Both the position numbers and the translations under genes were made by a program. Below, in pieces: positions 47,256 to 55,984 of a DNA stretch of 64,000 nt. The DNA is from Haloarchaeobius salinus (GTDB taxonomy: Archaea > Halobacteriota > Halobacteria > Halobacteriales > Natrialbaceae). Below the pieces are notes generated by a model. That model ran no database searches and was not told the origin of the DNA. It saw nothing but the letters and a program-made list of their open reading frames with translations. Location of the stretch: assembly GCF_024464185.1 (NCBI RefSeq), contig NZ_JANHAU010000001.1, positions 1,116,001 through 1,180,000 of the forward strand, given 5' to 3'. Position 1 is the first letter of the stretch, and each line of letters opens with the position of its first letter.

Positions 47256-47687
47256 ATGGCGATTGCACTACCCAGCGAGGCTGACGAGTGGATACAGGAG
47301 TGGCGCGAGCAGCTGAACGAGTCAGACCGGTACTCGGAGGTCGGCGAGGGCTGGGGCGTCGGCTTCGACGGCTCGTTCCTGTTCGTCATCCAGCCCGACG
47401 ACACGTACGACGGCGACCCGATCCACCTCTACGTCGACCTGGAGGACGGCGAGTGCACCGCGGCCCGCATGGTCGACGGCGAGGACGCCGTGGACTGGGG
47501 GTTCGCGTTCCGCGGGAGCTACACGAACTGGAAGCGGCTCATCCACGGCGAGGCCGACCCCATCGAGGGGATGATGAGCGGCGAGTTCGACCTCGACGGC
47601 GACATGCAGAAGGTGCTCCAGTACAGCAACGCGGCGGTCGTGATGACCGAGAACGCGGGCGCGGTCGACACCGAGTTCGAGTACTGA
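47256..47687 (+). CDS. SCP2 sterol-binding-domain-like protein
   Basis: A 143-residue stand-alone SCP2-like protein: FLFVIQPDDTYDGDPIHLYVDLEDGECTAARMV, DWGFAFRGSYTNWKRLIHGEADPIEGMMSGEFDLDGDM. The fold binds lipophilic ligands, and in this form it usually lacks a partner enzyme. Codon use is typical. The region between the kinase and this gene has a TATA-like gcttaaag near 47196. The ligand is unknown. Confidence 0.82.
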   Translation: MAIALPSEADEWIQEWREQLNESDRYSEVGEGWGVGFDGSFLFVIQPDDTYDGDPIHLYVDLEDGECTAARMVDGEDAVDWGFAFRGSYTNWKRLIHGEADPIEGMMSGEFDLDGDMQKVLQYSNAAVVMTENAGAVDTEFEY

Positions 47688-47733
47688 GCGACGACCCGAA
47701 CCCTTTCCTGTCGACCCCACGAACGACCGGAGC

Positions 47734-48393
47734 ATGAAGTCCGTGGGGGTGCGAGTCGAGCCGGAGGACGGCGCGTTCCCTGGTGTCGACACGGTGCTGG
47801 CGGCGCTGCCGGACGTGCGACGGGACGGGCTGTACGTCCTCGACCGGCTGGGCGACGGCACCTACGCCATGCTGTACCGGGTCGTCGGTGCTGACGGTGA
47901 CGAACTGCGCGGCGTCCTCGCCGACCACGACGAGGTGCTCGAGTTCGACGTGGTCGACGCCGGCGACTCCCGGCACTACGTCTTCGTGAACGTCGTCGGG
48001 CGGGAACCGGTCGATGCTCTGCTCGACGTGGTCGAGGACCACCGCCTGCTGCTCACCCCGCCGTTCCACGTCACCGCCGACGGCCTCCGCGTCACCGTCT
48101 CCGGGGACCCCGGGTCGCTCCGCGAGGCGTTCGCCGACGTCGACGCACTCGACGTCGTCGTCGAGGTCGAGTGGACCGGCGGCTTCCAGCCCGACGAGCC
48201 GACGCCGCTGGCCCGGCTCACCGACCGCCAGCGCGAGGCGCTCCGGGTCGCCCACCGGCTCGGGTTCTACGAGTCGCCCCGGGAGGCCTCCTACGAGGAG
48301 ATCGGCACCGAACTCGACTGTGCGCCGTCGACCGCGAACGAGCTGCTCCGGCGGGCGGAGGCGTGTGTCGTGGACGCGCTGCTCGAGGGCTGA
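47734..48393 (+). CDS. HTH_10 family transcriptional regulator
   Basis: A 219-residue protein. The N-terminal two-thirds is a beta-rich sensor-like region (GLYVLDRLGDGTYAMLYRVVGADGDEL), and the C-terminal HTH_10 is LTDRQREALRVAHRLGFYESPREASYEEIGTEL followed by PSTANELLRRAEA. It resembles the P450-flanking regulator of this window in layout. It lies upstream of the SDR gene on the same strand, its likely transcript partner or target. Confidence 0.88.
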   Translation: MKSVGVRVEPEDGAFPGVDTVLAALPDVRRDGLYVLDRLGDGTYAMLYRVVGADGDELRGVLADHDEVLEFDVVDAGDSRHYVFVNVVGREPVDALLDVVEDHRLLLTPPFHVTADGLRVTVSGDPGSLREAFADVDALDVVVEVEWTGGFQPDEPTPLARLTDRQREALRVAHRLGFYESPREASYEEIGTELDCAPSTANELLRRAEACVVDALLEG

Positions 48394-48443
48394 CCGTCCC
48401 GGCCGACCGAGCTTCTTTGCCGTCAGAGCGCCTTCGACCAGGT

Positions 48444-49148
48444 ATGTCCGTCAGCTTCGACTTCTCGGACCGGGTCGCCATCGTGACCGGCGCGTCGGGC
48501 GCGCTGGGCAGTGCCGTCGTCGATGCGTTCCGCGAGGCGGGGGCGACCGTCTGCGCCGTGGACGTGGTCGACCCGAGCGACGAGGACGCACAGCTCGACC
48601 CCGACGCGGGGACGACGTTCTACCAGGCCGACCTCACCGACGAGGCCGAGGTCGAGGCGCTGGTGGAGCAGGTGGTCGACGACCACGGCGGTATCGACCA
48701 CCTCGCGAACATCGCCGGGACGTGGCGCGGCGGCGACCATCTCGAGGAGACCGAGCTCTCCGAGTTCGACCTGCTCTGGAACGTGAACCTGAAGACCGCG
48801 TTCCTCGCGACGAAGCACGCCCTGCCGCACCTGCAGGAGCGCGAGGGCTCCATCGTCTCGGTGTCGGCGCGCTCCTCGCTTTCGGGCGGCGAGGGCGACG
48901 GCCCCTACCGCATCACGAAGGCGGGCATCCGACTGCTCACCGAGACCGTCGCCGAGGAGAACCGCGGGACGGTGCGTGCGAACTGCGTGATGCCGTCGGT
49001 GCTGGATACGCCGATGAACCGGGAGATGATGACGCCGAGCGACGACTGGGTCGACCCGGCCGACGCGGCGCAGGTGATGCTCTTCCTCTGCTCCGGGGCG
49101 GCGTCGCCGACGAGCGGGGCGGCGGTGCCGGTCTACGGCGAGGCCTGA
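48444..49148 (+). CDS. short-chain dehydrogenase/reductase
   Basis: A 234-residue SDR. Nucleotide-binding TGASGALGSAV, NIAGTW, catalytic Ser in SVSARSS and the YxxxK pair as YRITK are all present. Asp in VDVVDPSDE after the second strand suggests NAD preference. The substrate is unknown. It begins 50 bases after the HTH_10 gene and converges with the 7TM kinase, with an 11-base gap. Confidence 0.9.
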   Translation: MSVSFDFSDRVAIVTGASGALGSAVVDAFREAGATVCAVDVVDPSDEDAQLDPDAGTTFYQADLTDEAEVEALVEQVVDDHGGIDHLANIAGTWRGGDHLEETELSEFDLLWNVNLKTAFLATKHALPHLQEREGSIVSVSARSSLSGGEGDGPYRITKAGIRLLTETVAEENRGTVRANCVMPSVLDTPMNREMMTPSDDWVDPADAAQVMLFLCSGAASPTSGAAVPVYGEA

Positions 49149-49159
49149 GCGGCCGGGGC

Positions 49160-50875
49160 TCACGACCCGTCGCTCTCGCCGTCGTCGACCACGCCCGGAA
49201 CCCGAACGCTCACGACCGTTCCGTCGTCACCGGTCTCGAACGACAGCTCGCCGCCGAGTGCGTCGATACTCCAGCTGACCAGCCAGAGGCCGAGTCCGCT
49301 GCCGTGGTCGAGTGCGGTCTCCGCCTCCCGCCCGAGGGCATCGAGCTCGTGGTCGGGGATGCCGGGGCCGTCGTCGCGGATCTCGAAGACGGCGTCGTGC
49401 CCATCGCCGGCGTCGGCGGGGACGGTCTCGACGAGTGTGACGGCGGCCGCGGGGCCGTCGGCCGACGCCGCGTGCTCGACCGCGTTCTCGACGAGGTTCG
49501 CGAAGATGGTCCGGAGCAGTTCGCGGTCCGTCCGCAGTCCGAGCGACGGGGGTACCGAGACGGTGACCGCGTCGCTGTCCTCGATCCCGGCCACGACCTC
49601 GTCGAGGAGTTCGCGCACGGCGACGGGTTCGACGGTCACGTCCCGGTCCATCGTGCGCTCGATGTCGCGGGCCTTCTCGCCGAGGGCGAGCAGGCCGTCG
49701 GCCTCGTCGGCTGCGGTCCCGAGCATCGCCTCCAGCTCGGGGTCGTCGGTCCGGGCGAGCACCTCGTCGAGGTAGCCCTGCACGACGGTCAGGTCGTTCC
49801 GGAGGTTGTGCCGGAGGACGCGGTTCAGCACGGCGAGACGCTGCTTGCGGGCGAGTTCGTCGGTCACGTCCTGTAGGACGACCGTGTAGCCGAGCGTCGC
49901 GTCGCCCGGGCCGGCCAGCGGCGTGACGACGACCGTGAAGGTGAGTCGCTCGCCGTCGGCGGCGGTGCTCACCCGGCGTTCGCCCGATGTGTCGGCCGTG
50001 GCGTCGATGTCGAGGTAGTCGTCGAGCGGGTCGGTGAGCGCGTCCCGCTTGTCGGTCCCGAGCAGCGACTCGGCGGCCGGGTTGAGCGTGACGATGCGGT
50101 TCGTCTCGTCGACGACGACGACCGGGTTGCCGAGGTCGTCGATGGCCGCCCGCTCGCCCGTCCGGCGCGTCGCGGGGTTGAGCGCGAACATCTCGCTCCG
50201 GAACAGGGCGTACATGTCCAGCGCGACGTGGGGGATGAACGCGACGGCGACGAAGTTGAGCTCGGGGTAGGGACCGACCTCGAACAGCCACGCCCCGACG
50301 GCCACGAGCGGTGGGAGGGGGGTGAGGGCGATGGCGATGGCCTGGGTCCGGTAGAGCGGGCCGTAGCTCAGGACGGTGTCGATGAGGAGGAAGATGGACA
50401 CGGTCAGCACCGCCGCCAGCAGCACGAACTGGAGGGCCACCGGGAGCCCGATGGCGTAGTCGGCGGATGCGACGCCCTCCATCGGGACGACGGTGAACGA
50501 GTCCCACGCGAGGCCGTGCAGCGGGTTCGTGACGACGACCGCACTGAAGGCGACGGCGTCGGCGACCAGCAGGCCGAACCAGGGCCGTCGGAGGGCGTGT
50601 CCCCGGCCGGTGTACTCGAAGGCGAAGGCGACGTAGCCGACGACGACGACGGCCGCGCCGACCCAGAACAGCGACTCGAGCACCTCCCGGGTCACCTGGT
50701 CGTAGACGAGCATCGCGGCGGCCTGGGAGGTACAGACGAGCACCTGGCCCGCGATGACCACGAGGAACGAGCGCCCGCCGGGCTTGTCCGCGAAGCGGAG
50801 GACGTAGCCGAAGAAGGCGAGGTTCACCACGCCCGCCAGCAGGGCGAGGAGGGCGGGCCAGGCGACCGTACTCAT
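49160..50875 (-). CDS. 7TM-region sensor histidine kinase with PAS domain
   Basis: A 571-residue membrane kinase. Seven hydrophobic segments make up residues 1 to about 215 (the His-kinase N-terminal 7TM region), a PAS domain follows (AIDDLGNPVVVVDETNRIVTLNPAAESLLG), then HisKA with His356 in VLRHNLRNDLTVVQGY, then a HATPase with N box FANLVENAVEH and G boxes DDGPGIPDHE and GSGLGLWLVSW. No response regulator is adjacent. The upstream gap to the divergent protease gene is 114 bases. Confidence 0.92.
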   Translation of the reverse strand: MSTVAWPALLALLAGVVNLAFFGYVLRFADKPGGRSFLVVIAGQVLVCTSQAAAMLVYDQVTREVLESLFWVGAAVVVVGYVAFAFEYTGRGHALRRPWFGLLVADAVAFSAVVVTNPLHGLAWDSFTVVPMEGVASADYAIGLPVALQFVLLAAVLTVSIFLLIDTVLSYGPLYRTQAIAIALTPLPPLVAVGAWLFEVGPYPELNFVAVAFIPHVALDMYALFRSEMFALNPATRRTGERAAIDDLGNPVVVVDETNRIVTLNPAAESLLGTDKRDALTDPLDDYLDIDATADTSGERRVSTAADGERLTFTVVVTPLAGPGDATLGYTVVLQDVTDELARKQRLAVLNRVLRHNLRNDLTVVQGYLDEVLARTDDPELEAMLGTAADEADGLLALGEKARDIERTMDRDVTVEPVAVRELLDEVVAGIEDSDAVTVSVPPSLGLRTDRELLRTIFANLVENAVEHAASADGPAAAVTLVETVPADAGDGHDAVFEIRDDGPGIPDHELDALGREAETALDHGSGLGLWLVSWSIDALGGELSFETGDDGTVVSVRVPGVVDDGESDGS

Positions 50876-50989
50876 TCCTCGCAGCTTTCACTTGCATACA
50901 CTTGCGGGTTCCGGCCTCGGAACTCCGGGCCGTGGGTCCAGCAGCCCCGACCGCCAGGGTTTTCGACGGGACGCACCTACCGGCCACCG

Positions 50990-52282
50990 ATGCTCGCGTA
51001 CCACGCCCTGTTCGTCGTCCTCGTCGTCGGCACGGAGCTGTTCTTCGCCGGTCTCTCCATCGTCAACGTCCGGTACGGCGCGCGGACCGCCCGCACCCGG
51101 TCGGACTGGATGCGCGAGACGCTCGGCGTCGAGGACGTGGCGTCCGTCCTCGACTACCAGCGCGCCCGCGTCGGCCTCTCGCTGCTGGAGACGGTGACGA
51201 CGCTCGGGTTCCTGCTGCTCGCGCTCTACTCCGGCGTCGTGACCGAGGTGGTCGTCGCGCTGACCGAGACGGGGCTGTCGCCGCTGCTCCAGGGCGTCAC
51301 GTTCGTCGTCCTCGCACTGCTCGCGAGCCGGCTGCTCGGCGCGCCGTTCGACCTCTACAGCACGTTCGTGGTCGAGGAGGCCTTCGACTTCAACGAGCAG
51401 TCGCCCGGGCTCTGGGTGCGGGACTGGCTGGTCAGCAGCGTCATCAGCCTCGTCATCGTCGGCGGGCTCGCCGCCGCCGTGCTCTGGTTCGTCGAGAACG
51501 TGCGGTACTGGCCGGTCGCGGGCTGGGTGCTCGTCGTCGGCTTCTCCGTGGCGATGCTGGTGCTCAAGCCCCGGGTCATCGACCCGCTGTTCAACGAGTT
51601 CACCCCCGTGGAGGAGAGCGACCTCCGCGACGCCGTCGACGAGGTGTTCGAGCGCGCCGGCTTCCGCTGCGAGCAGGTGTACGAGATGGACGCCAGCAGG
51701 CGCTCGGGCCACTCGAACGCCTACTTCGTCGGCTTCGGGCGCACGAAGCGGGTCGTGCTGTACGATACGCTCGTCGAGTCGATGGAGCACGACGAGATAC
51801 AGGCCGTGCTCGCCCACGAGCTCGCCCACTGGAAGCGAAAGCACATCCCGAAGTTCGTCGCCCTCGCGGCGGTCCAGTTCGCGGTCGTCTTCGCCGCGCT
51901 GGGCTACCTCGCGGGTCAGCCCTGGGTGTTCGACCTGTTCGGGTTCCCCACCGAGGCGACCTACGCCGGGCTGTTCGTCGCCGTCCTGCTCGTCGCCCCC
52001 GTCCTGCAGCTCAGCGCCCCCCTGCAGAACTACCTCTCGCTGGCCTACGAGCGCGAGGCCGACGGCTTCGCCGTCGAGACGATGGGTGCCGACCCGATGG
52101 CCAACGCACTGGCCGCGCTCGCCGCCGACAACATGACGAACCCGTTCCCGCACCCGCTGTACGAGACGTTCCACCACGACCACCCGCCCATCCCCGAGCG
52201 CATCCGGTACGTGCAGGAGATGGGCGAGGAGTCGGCCGAATCGGTGGACGAGGGCGCGGGTGACGGGACGCCGTCGGCCTGA
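50990..52282 (+). CDS. Ste24-like M48 membrane metalloprotease
   Basis: A 430-residue membrane protease. The zinc motif HELAH is at residues 276-280 (AHELAHWKRKH), and the third ligand is the Glu in YEREADGFAVE. Several hydrophobic segments flank the catalytic part, and EEAFDFNEQSPGLWVRDWL matches the Ste24/CAAX-protease signature. The C-terminal HHDHPPIPERIRYVQEM is also family-like. It probably cleaves membrane or prenylated-like substrates. The long upstream frame is antisense to the kinase gene and is discarded; ATG 50990 is used. Confidence 0.92.
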   Translation: MLAYHALFVVLVVGTELFFAGLSIVNVRYGARTARTRSDWMRETLGVEDVASVLDYQRARVGLSLLETVTTLGFLLLALYSGVVTEVVVALTETGLSPLLQGVTFVVLALLASRLLGAPFDLYSTFVVEEAFDFNEQSPGLWVRDWLVSSVISLVIVGGLAAAVLWFVENVRYWPVAGWVLVVGFSVAMLVLKPRVIDPLFNEFTPVEESDLRDAVDEVFERAGFRCEQVYEMDASRRSGHSNAYFVGFGRTKRVVLYDTLVESMEHDEIQAVLAHELAHWKRKHIPKFVALAAVQFAVVFAALGYLAGQPWVFDLFGFPTEATYAGLFVAVLLVAPVLQLSAPLQNYLSLAYEREADGFAVETMGADPMANALAALAADNMTNPFPHPLYETFHHDHPPIPERIRYVQEMGEESAESVDEGAGDGTPSA

Positions 52283-52414
52283 CGGGTTTACAACTATTGT
52301 AACCTCTCACTCTACATCCTCGCCCAATCAGCCGGGTGGCGCGCGGCTGGAGAGACCGCGAGCGGGGTGCGATTCGGAGCGAGCGCCAGCGAGTGAGGAC
52401 CGCGATAGCGGTCG

Positions 52415-52536
52415 GGAGCCTGCGACCGAGCGAGGAGCTGAGGAGGCGTGAGGTGCGGTGCGGTCGCGGTTGGGAGTCCCCGTGAGCCAACGGGGGCTCG
52501 TCGGACCGCAGGTCCGACGATGGGACTGAAAGGGGC
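52415..52536 (+). repeat. dispersed GC-rich repeat, copy A
   Basis: Shares with 63174-63308 the blocks gcctgcgaccgagcga, ggaggcgtgaggtgcgg, aacgggggctcgtcggaccg and tgggactgaaaggggc. It contains a perfect 8-bp stem gtcggacc/ggtccgac around gca, plus a ccccgt/acgggg stem. Similar sequence occurs in other haloarchaeal genomes as I recall. It is not a CRISPR repeat. Confidence 0.8.
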
Positions 52537-52713
52537 TGTTCGGTCGACCAACCCGGGCCCGTAAACACCGTCGCGCAGCGCGGGTCCCGGGGGTCGAGCG
52601 AGCGGGGACTTTCTGGTTCCTCGAGGTCCCCGAAGGTGTCTTAGGACTGTTCACAGACCCACCAACAGCGAAAGATTGAATCGGTAGACACGTCCTCTGT
52701 ATCTACCAGAACG

Positions 52714-52774
52714 ACTCAACGCATCGAAGTGGGTTCTCACCAGCTGATTCGGAGTGAAACTGCCGTTAGGTAGG
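52714..52774 (+). repeat. imperfect direct repeat, left copy
   Basis: About 61 bases that match 53022-53082 at roughly three quarters of positions without gaps. The strongest blocks are gggttctc and gtgaaac. The two copies bracket the 57-residue membrane protein gene. Confidence 0.65.
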
Positions 52775-52784
52775 CATACCTATG

Positions 52785-52958
52785 TCACGAGCGTCGATTA
52801 AGTGATATACCCCACAGCAGGAGAACAACTCCTGCGATGAAATAAACGATAGCAGGAGGAGTGTACGTGAAAACATTCGCCCATTTGACTACACCATATA
52901 TGAGCAAGAGAAGACCAAGACCCGTCAGTAGTACTGTCTCTGGTCCATTGTTCGTCAT
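52785..52958 (-). CDS. 57-residue membrane microprotein
   Basis: Starts MTNNGPETVLLTGLGLLLLIYG and has two hydrophobic segments separated by a short polar loop (VKWANVFTYTPP), ending SLNRRS. Start 52958 is chosen because the longer frame adds basic residues without a good start. AT-rich relative to the rest of the window. It sits between the two imperfect direct repeats. Function unknown; a small membrane protein of an accessory element is possible. Confidence 0.55.
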   Translation of the reverse strand: MTNNGPETVLLTGLGLLLLIYGVVKWANVFTYTPPAIVYFIAGVVLLLWGISLNRRS

Positions 52959-53021
52959 ATCATAACCCTCTACGTTAGTCCGTATAAGGGTATACGTACG
53001 CAGGCCGCACTTACGAGAGAA

Positions 53022-53082
53022 ACTCACCACATCGAGGCGGGTTCTCCCCACCTATGTCGGTGTGAAACAGTCGGTAAGTAGT
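53022..53082 (+). repeat. imperfect direct repeat, right copy
   Basis: Partner of 52714-52774, in the same orientation and 308 bases away. It lies in the gap between the stop of the FAD oxidase (53136, minus strand) and the promoter side of the microprotein gene. Confidence 0.65.
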
Positions 53083-53135
53083 TGTGCGTATCCACCGGAT
53101 CAGCATAGACACTGAAAACTTCGCAGCAGCGGAGC

Positions 53136-54530
53136 TCATCCGGTCGGCGCGATATTCTGGTTCACGTTGAACAGGTTCTCGGGATCCCACTCGGTCTTGA
53201 TCGAGCGGAGCCGTTCGAAGTGACCGCCATATGCCTCCCTAATCCGTGCCTTCCCCTCATTGCTCAACACGTTCACGTAAACGCCGTCGCTCGCATACGC
53301 GGCCAGGTCCTCGTAGACGTCTCGCGCCCACTCGATGAGTGCCTGGTCGTCGTCCGAATCGGTCCACGCTGGCGAGACCGTGATCGCAAAGAGCGGGTCA
53401 CGGTGTGGGTAGGCCGTTGCGTCCGAATCGACCCGGCTGATCTCGCCCCCTAGGTGCTCGAAGAAGATCGACGAGTACGGTGTGGGGAGGTCCTCGACGT
53501 GCGCAACCAGTTGGTCGATGAGCCCGTCCGGTAAGTCGTCGAAGTAGTTCGACTTCCAGTAGTACCGTCGTCCCGCGGGGAAGAGGTCGTCGGAGATCTG
53601 CTGGAACTCGACGTACGGCATCGGTTCGAACGAGTTAATGATCGGCTCACCGAACGCTCGAAACGGTTCGAACACCGCTTTTGCCTCTTCGAGGTCGCCG
53701 GCGTAGAACAGCCGAAAGAGTAGGAGGGTCTCTCCCCACTGCTCTTCGGGGAAACGAGGTTCAGGTGGTGCCGGGATGAAGGCCGCGTAGACGCTGGCAG
53801 CGTCGGGAGCCTCCGCAGCGAACTCACGATAGAAACGGAGCACCTCGGCTACATCGTCGTGCGTGTAGGCCAACACCCCACCGGGAATCTCCGGACCGAC
53901 CTCGTGAAGATCGAATTCGAGTGAGGTGACGACACCGAAGTTCCCCCCACCGCCCCGGAGTGCCCAGAACAGATCCGAGTGCTGGTCGTCGCTTGCCTGG
54001 ACGAGGTCCCCATCCGCGGTGACGACGTCAGCCGACCGAAGATTGTCGATGGCCAGGCCGTACTTTCGTCCCAACCGGCCCCATCCCCCACCGAGTGTCA
54101 GTCCAGCCACGCCGGTCGATGAGATGATCCCACCCGTGACCGCCAAACCATGTGTTTGCGTCTCGCGGTCGAGGTCCGCCATCGTTGCCCCTCCCTGGAC
54201 CCGAGCCGTTCGTGCCGCAGGATCGACCCGGACGGCATCCATCGGCGAGAGGTCGATCACCAGCCCGTCGTCGCACAATCCATTCCCGGCGACGTTGTGT
54301 CCCCCTCCCTTTACTGCTAATCGCAGATCGTGGTTTCGGGCGAACGTCACCGCGGCAATCACATCACTCGCTCCGCGACACCTCGCAATGAGCGCGGGTT
54401 CTTTCTCGACCATCGCGTTCCAGACTGACGTGGCCTCGTCGTAGTCCGGTTCGCCCGGTCTTAGCAGTGTTCCTCCTATTTGCCGTTCGAACGTTTCGAC
54501 GGTTTTCGTATCGAGGTTGACTGTTGCCAT
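53136..54530 (-). CDS. FAD-linked oxidase with BBE domain
   Basis: A 464-residue flavoprotein of the berberine-bridge-enzyme-like group. The FAD-binding PP-loop domain has KGGGHNVAGNG (His for covalent FAD attachment), and GGIISSTGVAGLTLGGGWG follows. The second, cysteinyl attachment site of bicovalent members is missing (no Cys there). The BBE C-terminal motif is VNVLSNEGKARIREAYGGHFERL and NLFNVNQNI. Base composition is less GC-rich than the core genes, and the protein is bacterial-like, which suggests transfer. The substrate is probably a sugar or alcohol; not determined. Confidence 0.9.
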   Translation of the reverse strand: MATVNLDTKTVETFERQIGGTLLRPGEPDYDEATSVWNAMVEKEPALIARCRGASDVIAAVTFARNHDLRLAVKGGGHNVAGNGLCDDGLVIDLSPMDAVRVDPAARTARVQGGATMADLDRETQTHGLAVTGGIISSTGVAGLTLGGGWGRLGRKYGLAIDNLRSADVVTADGDLVQASDDQHSDLFWALRGGGGNFGVVTSLEFDLHEVGPEIPGGVLAYTHDDVAEVLRFYREFAAEAPDAASVYAAFIPAPPEPRFPEEQWGETLLLFRLFYAGDLEEAKAVFEPFRAFGEPIINSFEPMPYVEFQQISDDLFPAGRRYYWKSNYFDDLPDGLIDQLVAHVEDLPTPYSSIFFEHLGGEISRVDSDATAYPHRDPLFAITVSPAWTDSDDDQALIEWARDVYEDLAAYASDGVYVNVLSNEGKARIREAYGGHFERLRSIKTEWDPENLFNVNQNIAPTG

Positions 54531-54662
54531 GGTGCCCCTCCGAGTGGCATCTAGGGGAAGACTGGGCACCTATCTACACTTACTCCGTGAGGGACTCGCC
54601 CACGGTTTGAGGGGGTCCCCCACACCGCGAATATTGATAACACTGCACACACTACGGAAGGT

Positions 54663-55478
54663 ATGCATGGAAATCCGAACGAGATGCCTCACGATGCGAT
54701 GGAGGACATCGCGTATCTCGGTCGGTCGGAGAATCGCTTGCCGCTTCTCAACGCTGTTGCCGAGAAACCGGCTACCCGGTCGGAACTATCGGAACGGACA
54801 GGTATCGCATCGACGACAATCGGGCGACTCATCAACGAGTTCCAGGGACGCAACTGGGTGGAACGAACCACGGACGGCGAGTACCGTGCAACACCGACGG
54901 GACGAAGTGTCGTTCGGGTATTCACCCCGTTCGTGGCTTCCATGGAGACCATCAGAAGCCTCGGTGATGCTGTGGGGTGGCTCCCGATGGATGAGCTATC
55001 GATTGAATTGCAGCATTTCAGCGAAGCACGTATCCTCCGGTCGTCACCGAACGCTCCATACGAATTCGTCGAGCAATTATCGGACCGGATTCGGGCCGCG
55101 AGTTGGTTCCGCGTGCTGACCTTCCTTGATCCGCCGCTACCGTCTGGTGAGGCCATGCAGACCGGTGTCGTAGAGGGTCGATTGACTGCGGAACATGTGC
55201 TTGCTGGAGGGCTTGTTGAGTACCTCCGAGAACAGAAGAAACAGCCGCCACGATGGATGGAGTACATCGAGGCGGGGGCCACGGTTTACTGTTACGATGG
55301 CCACATCCCGTGTAATTTATTCATCACTGATAAGACAGTATTGATAATGGATGAGAAACCCGAAGGAGGTGGTGCCGCAATCGAATCGCACGATGAGACC
55401 GTTCGGAGAGCCGTCACTGAACTCTACGAGAACTACCGGGATGCTGCAGTTCTCGTCAAGGCTGACCGGTTCGCGTAG
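54663..55478 (+). CDS. winged-HTH regulator with FilR1-like middle domain
   Basis: A 271-residue transcriptional regulator. The N-terminal HTH (NRLPLLNAVAEKPATRSELSERTGIASTTIGRLINEF) is followed by a FilR1/DUF1724-like domain (WFRVLTFLDPPLPSGEAM, VVEGRLTAEHVLAGG, YIEAGATVYCYDGHIPCNLFITDKTVLIM). It is divergent from the FAD oxidase (132-base gap), the usual layout for a local regulator. GC content is low for this genome. Confidence 0.85.
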   Translation: MHGNPNEMPHDAMEDIAYLGRSENRLPLLNAVAEKPATRSELSERTGIASTTIGRLINEFQGRNWVERTTDGEYRATPTGRSVVRVFTPFVASMETIRSLGDAVGWLPMDELSIELQHFSEARILRSSPNAPYEFVEQLSDRIRAASWFRVLTFLDPPLPSGEAMQTGVVEGRLTAEHVLAGGLVEYLREQKKQPPRWMEYIEAGATVYCYDGHIPCNLFITDKTVLIMDEKPEGGGAAIESHDETVRRAVTELYENYRDAAVLVKADRFA

Positions 55479-55964
55479 TGGGTGACGAGAGGAATGAGGC
55501 ACCTGACGAACTGCCCCTCTATATTGAACTTTCAGAGTGCCTTGTCGGTACTGTGAGTGAGGCCGCAAACAACGAGTTCACGGCACTGCTTCCACCAGTG
55601 CCGTGAGCGCACACACCACCGTTGAGGATCTCAGGCACGCCAGATGACATCGGCCCCAGTTCAACATCGTGTTCGTTCTAGTGGGGTTTTCCAACAGACC
55701 TACCGAATAATGACGATGGCGGATCTGAACAACTAGCTCTCTCTGCGTACGGATACGCACACCCACCCATCGGTTGATTCGGCATCTCACCGGCGAAACG
55801 AACACCATTCGAACCGGTCTACGACACCCTACAAGGTCCCCCAGCGAGCCAATCGCCGAAAACTGAGCGACGACGTTCGGCGGCGTCTCGGCTCCGTCTT
55901 CGGAACTGTGCCAAACTTGCTCAAGCGGCAATCGACCGAGAACCGGCCGCTTTAGTAGCTGGCT
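55479..55964. other. non-coding interval, possible decayed sequence
   Basis: About 490 bases. The only long frames (for example the minus-strand frame 55578-55982) have a Arg/Val/Ser-rich composition unlike real neighbours. The middle is less GC-rich. No gene, terminator or repeat can be supported. A TATA-like tttagta at 55951 belongs to the tetR gene. Confidence 0.6.
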
Positions 55965-55980
55965 GACTGAACGTTCATTC
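55965..55980. promoter_or_regulatory. palindromic operator candidate of tetR-MATE
   Basis: A 16-base palindrome gactgaacgttcattc (perfect 10-base core tgaacgttca) ends four bases before the tetR start codon and lies about 25 bases from the TATA-like tttagta. A repressor bound here would cover the transcription start, fitting autoregulation by the TetR protein. Confidence 0.65.
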
Positions 55981-55984
55981 AACG

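Larger units (their letters stand above)
52283..52784. other. non-coding interval with dispersed repeat
   Basis: About 500 bases with no supportable gene. It holds copy A of a dispersed repeat (52415-52536) and, further right, the start of a less GC-rich segment. Confidence 0.7.

Noticed and set aside
52415..52536. Possible CRISPR repeat because of the hairpin and the tgggactgaaaggggc end
   Set aside because: Only two copies in the window, 10.8 kb apart, with no regular spacers and no cas genes.
55578..55982. A 134-residue minus-strand frame upstream of tetR
   Set aside because: No family resemblance and an unlikely composition. It also covers the promoter and operator of the tetR gene.
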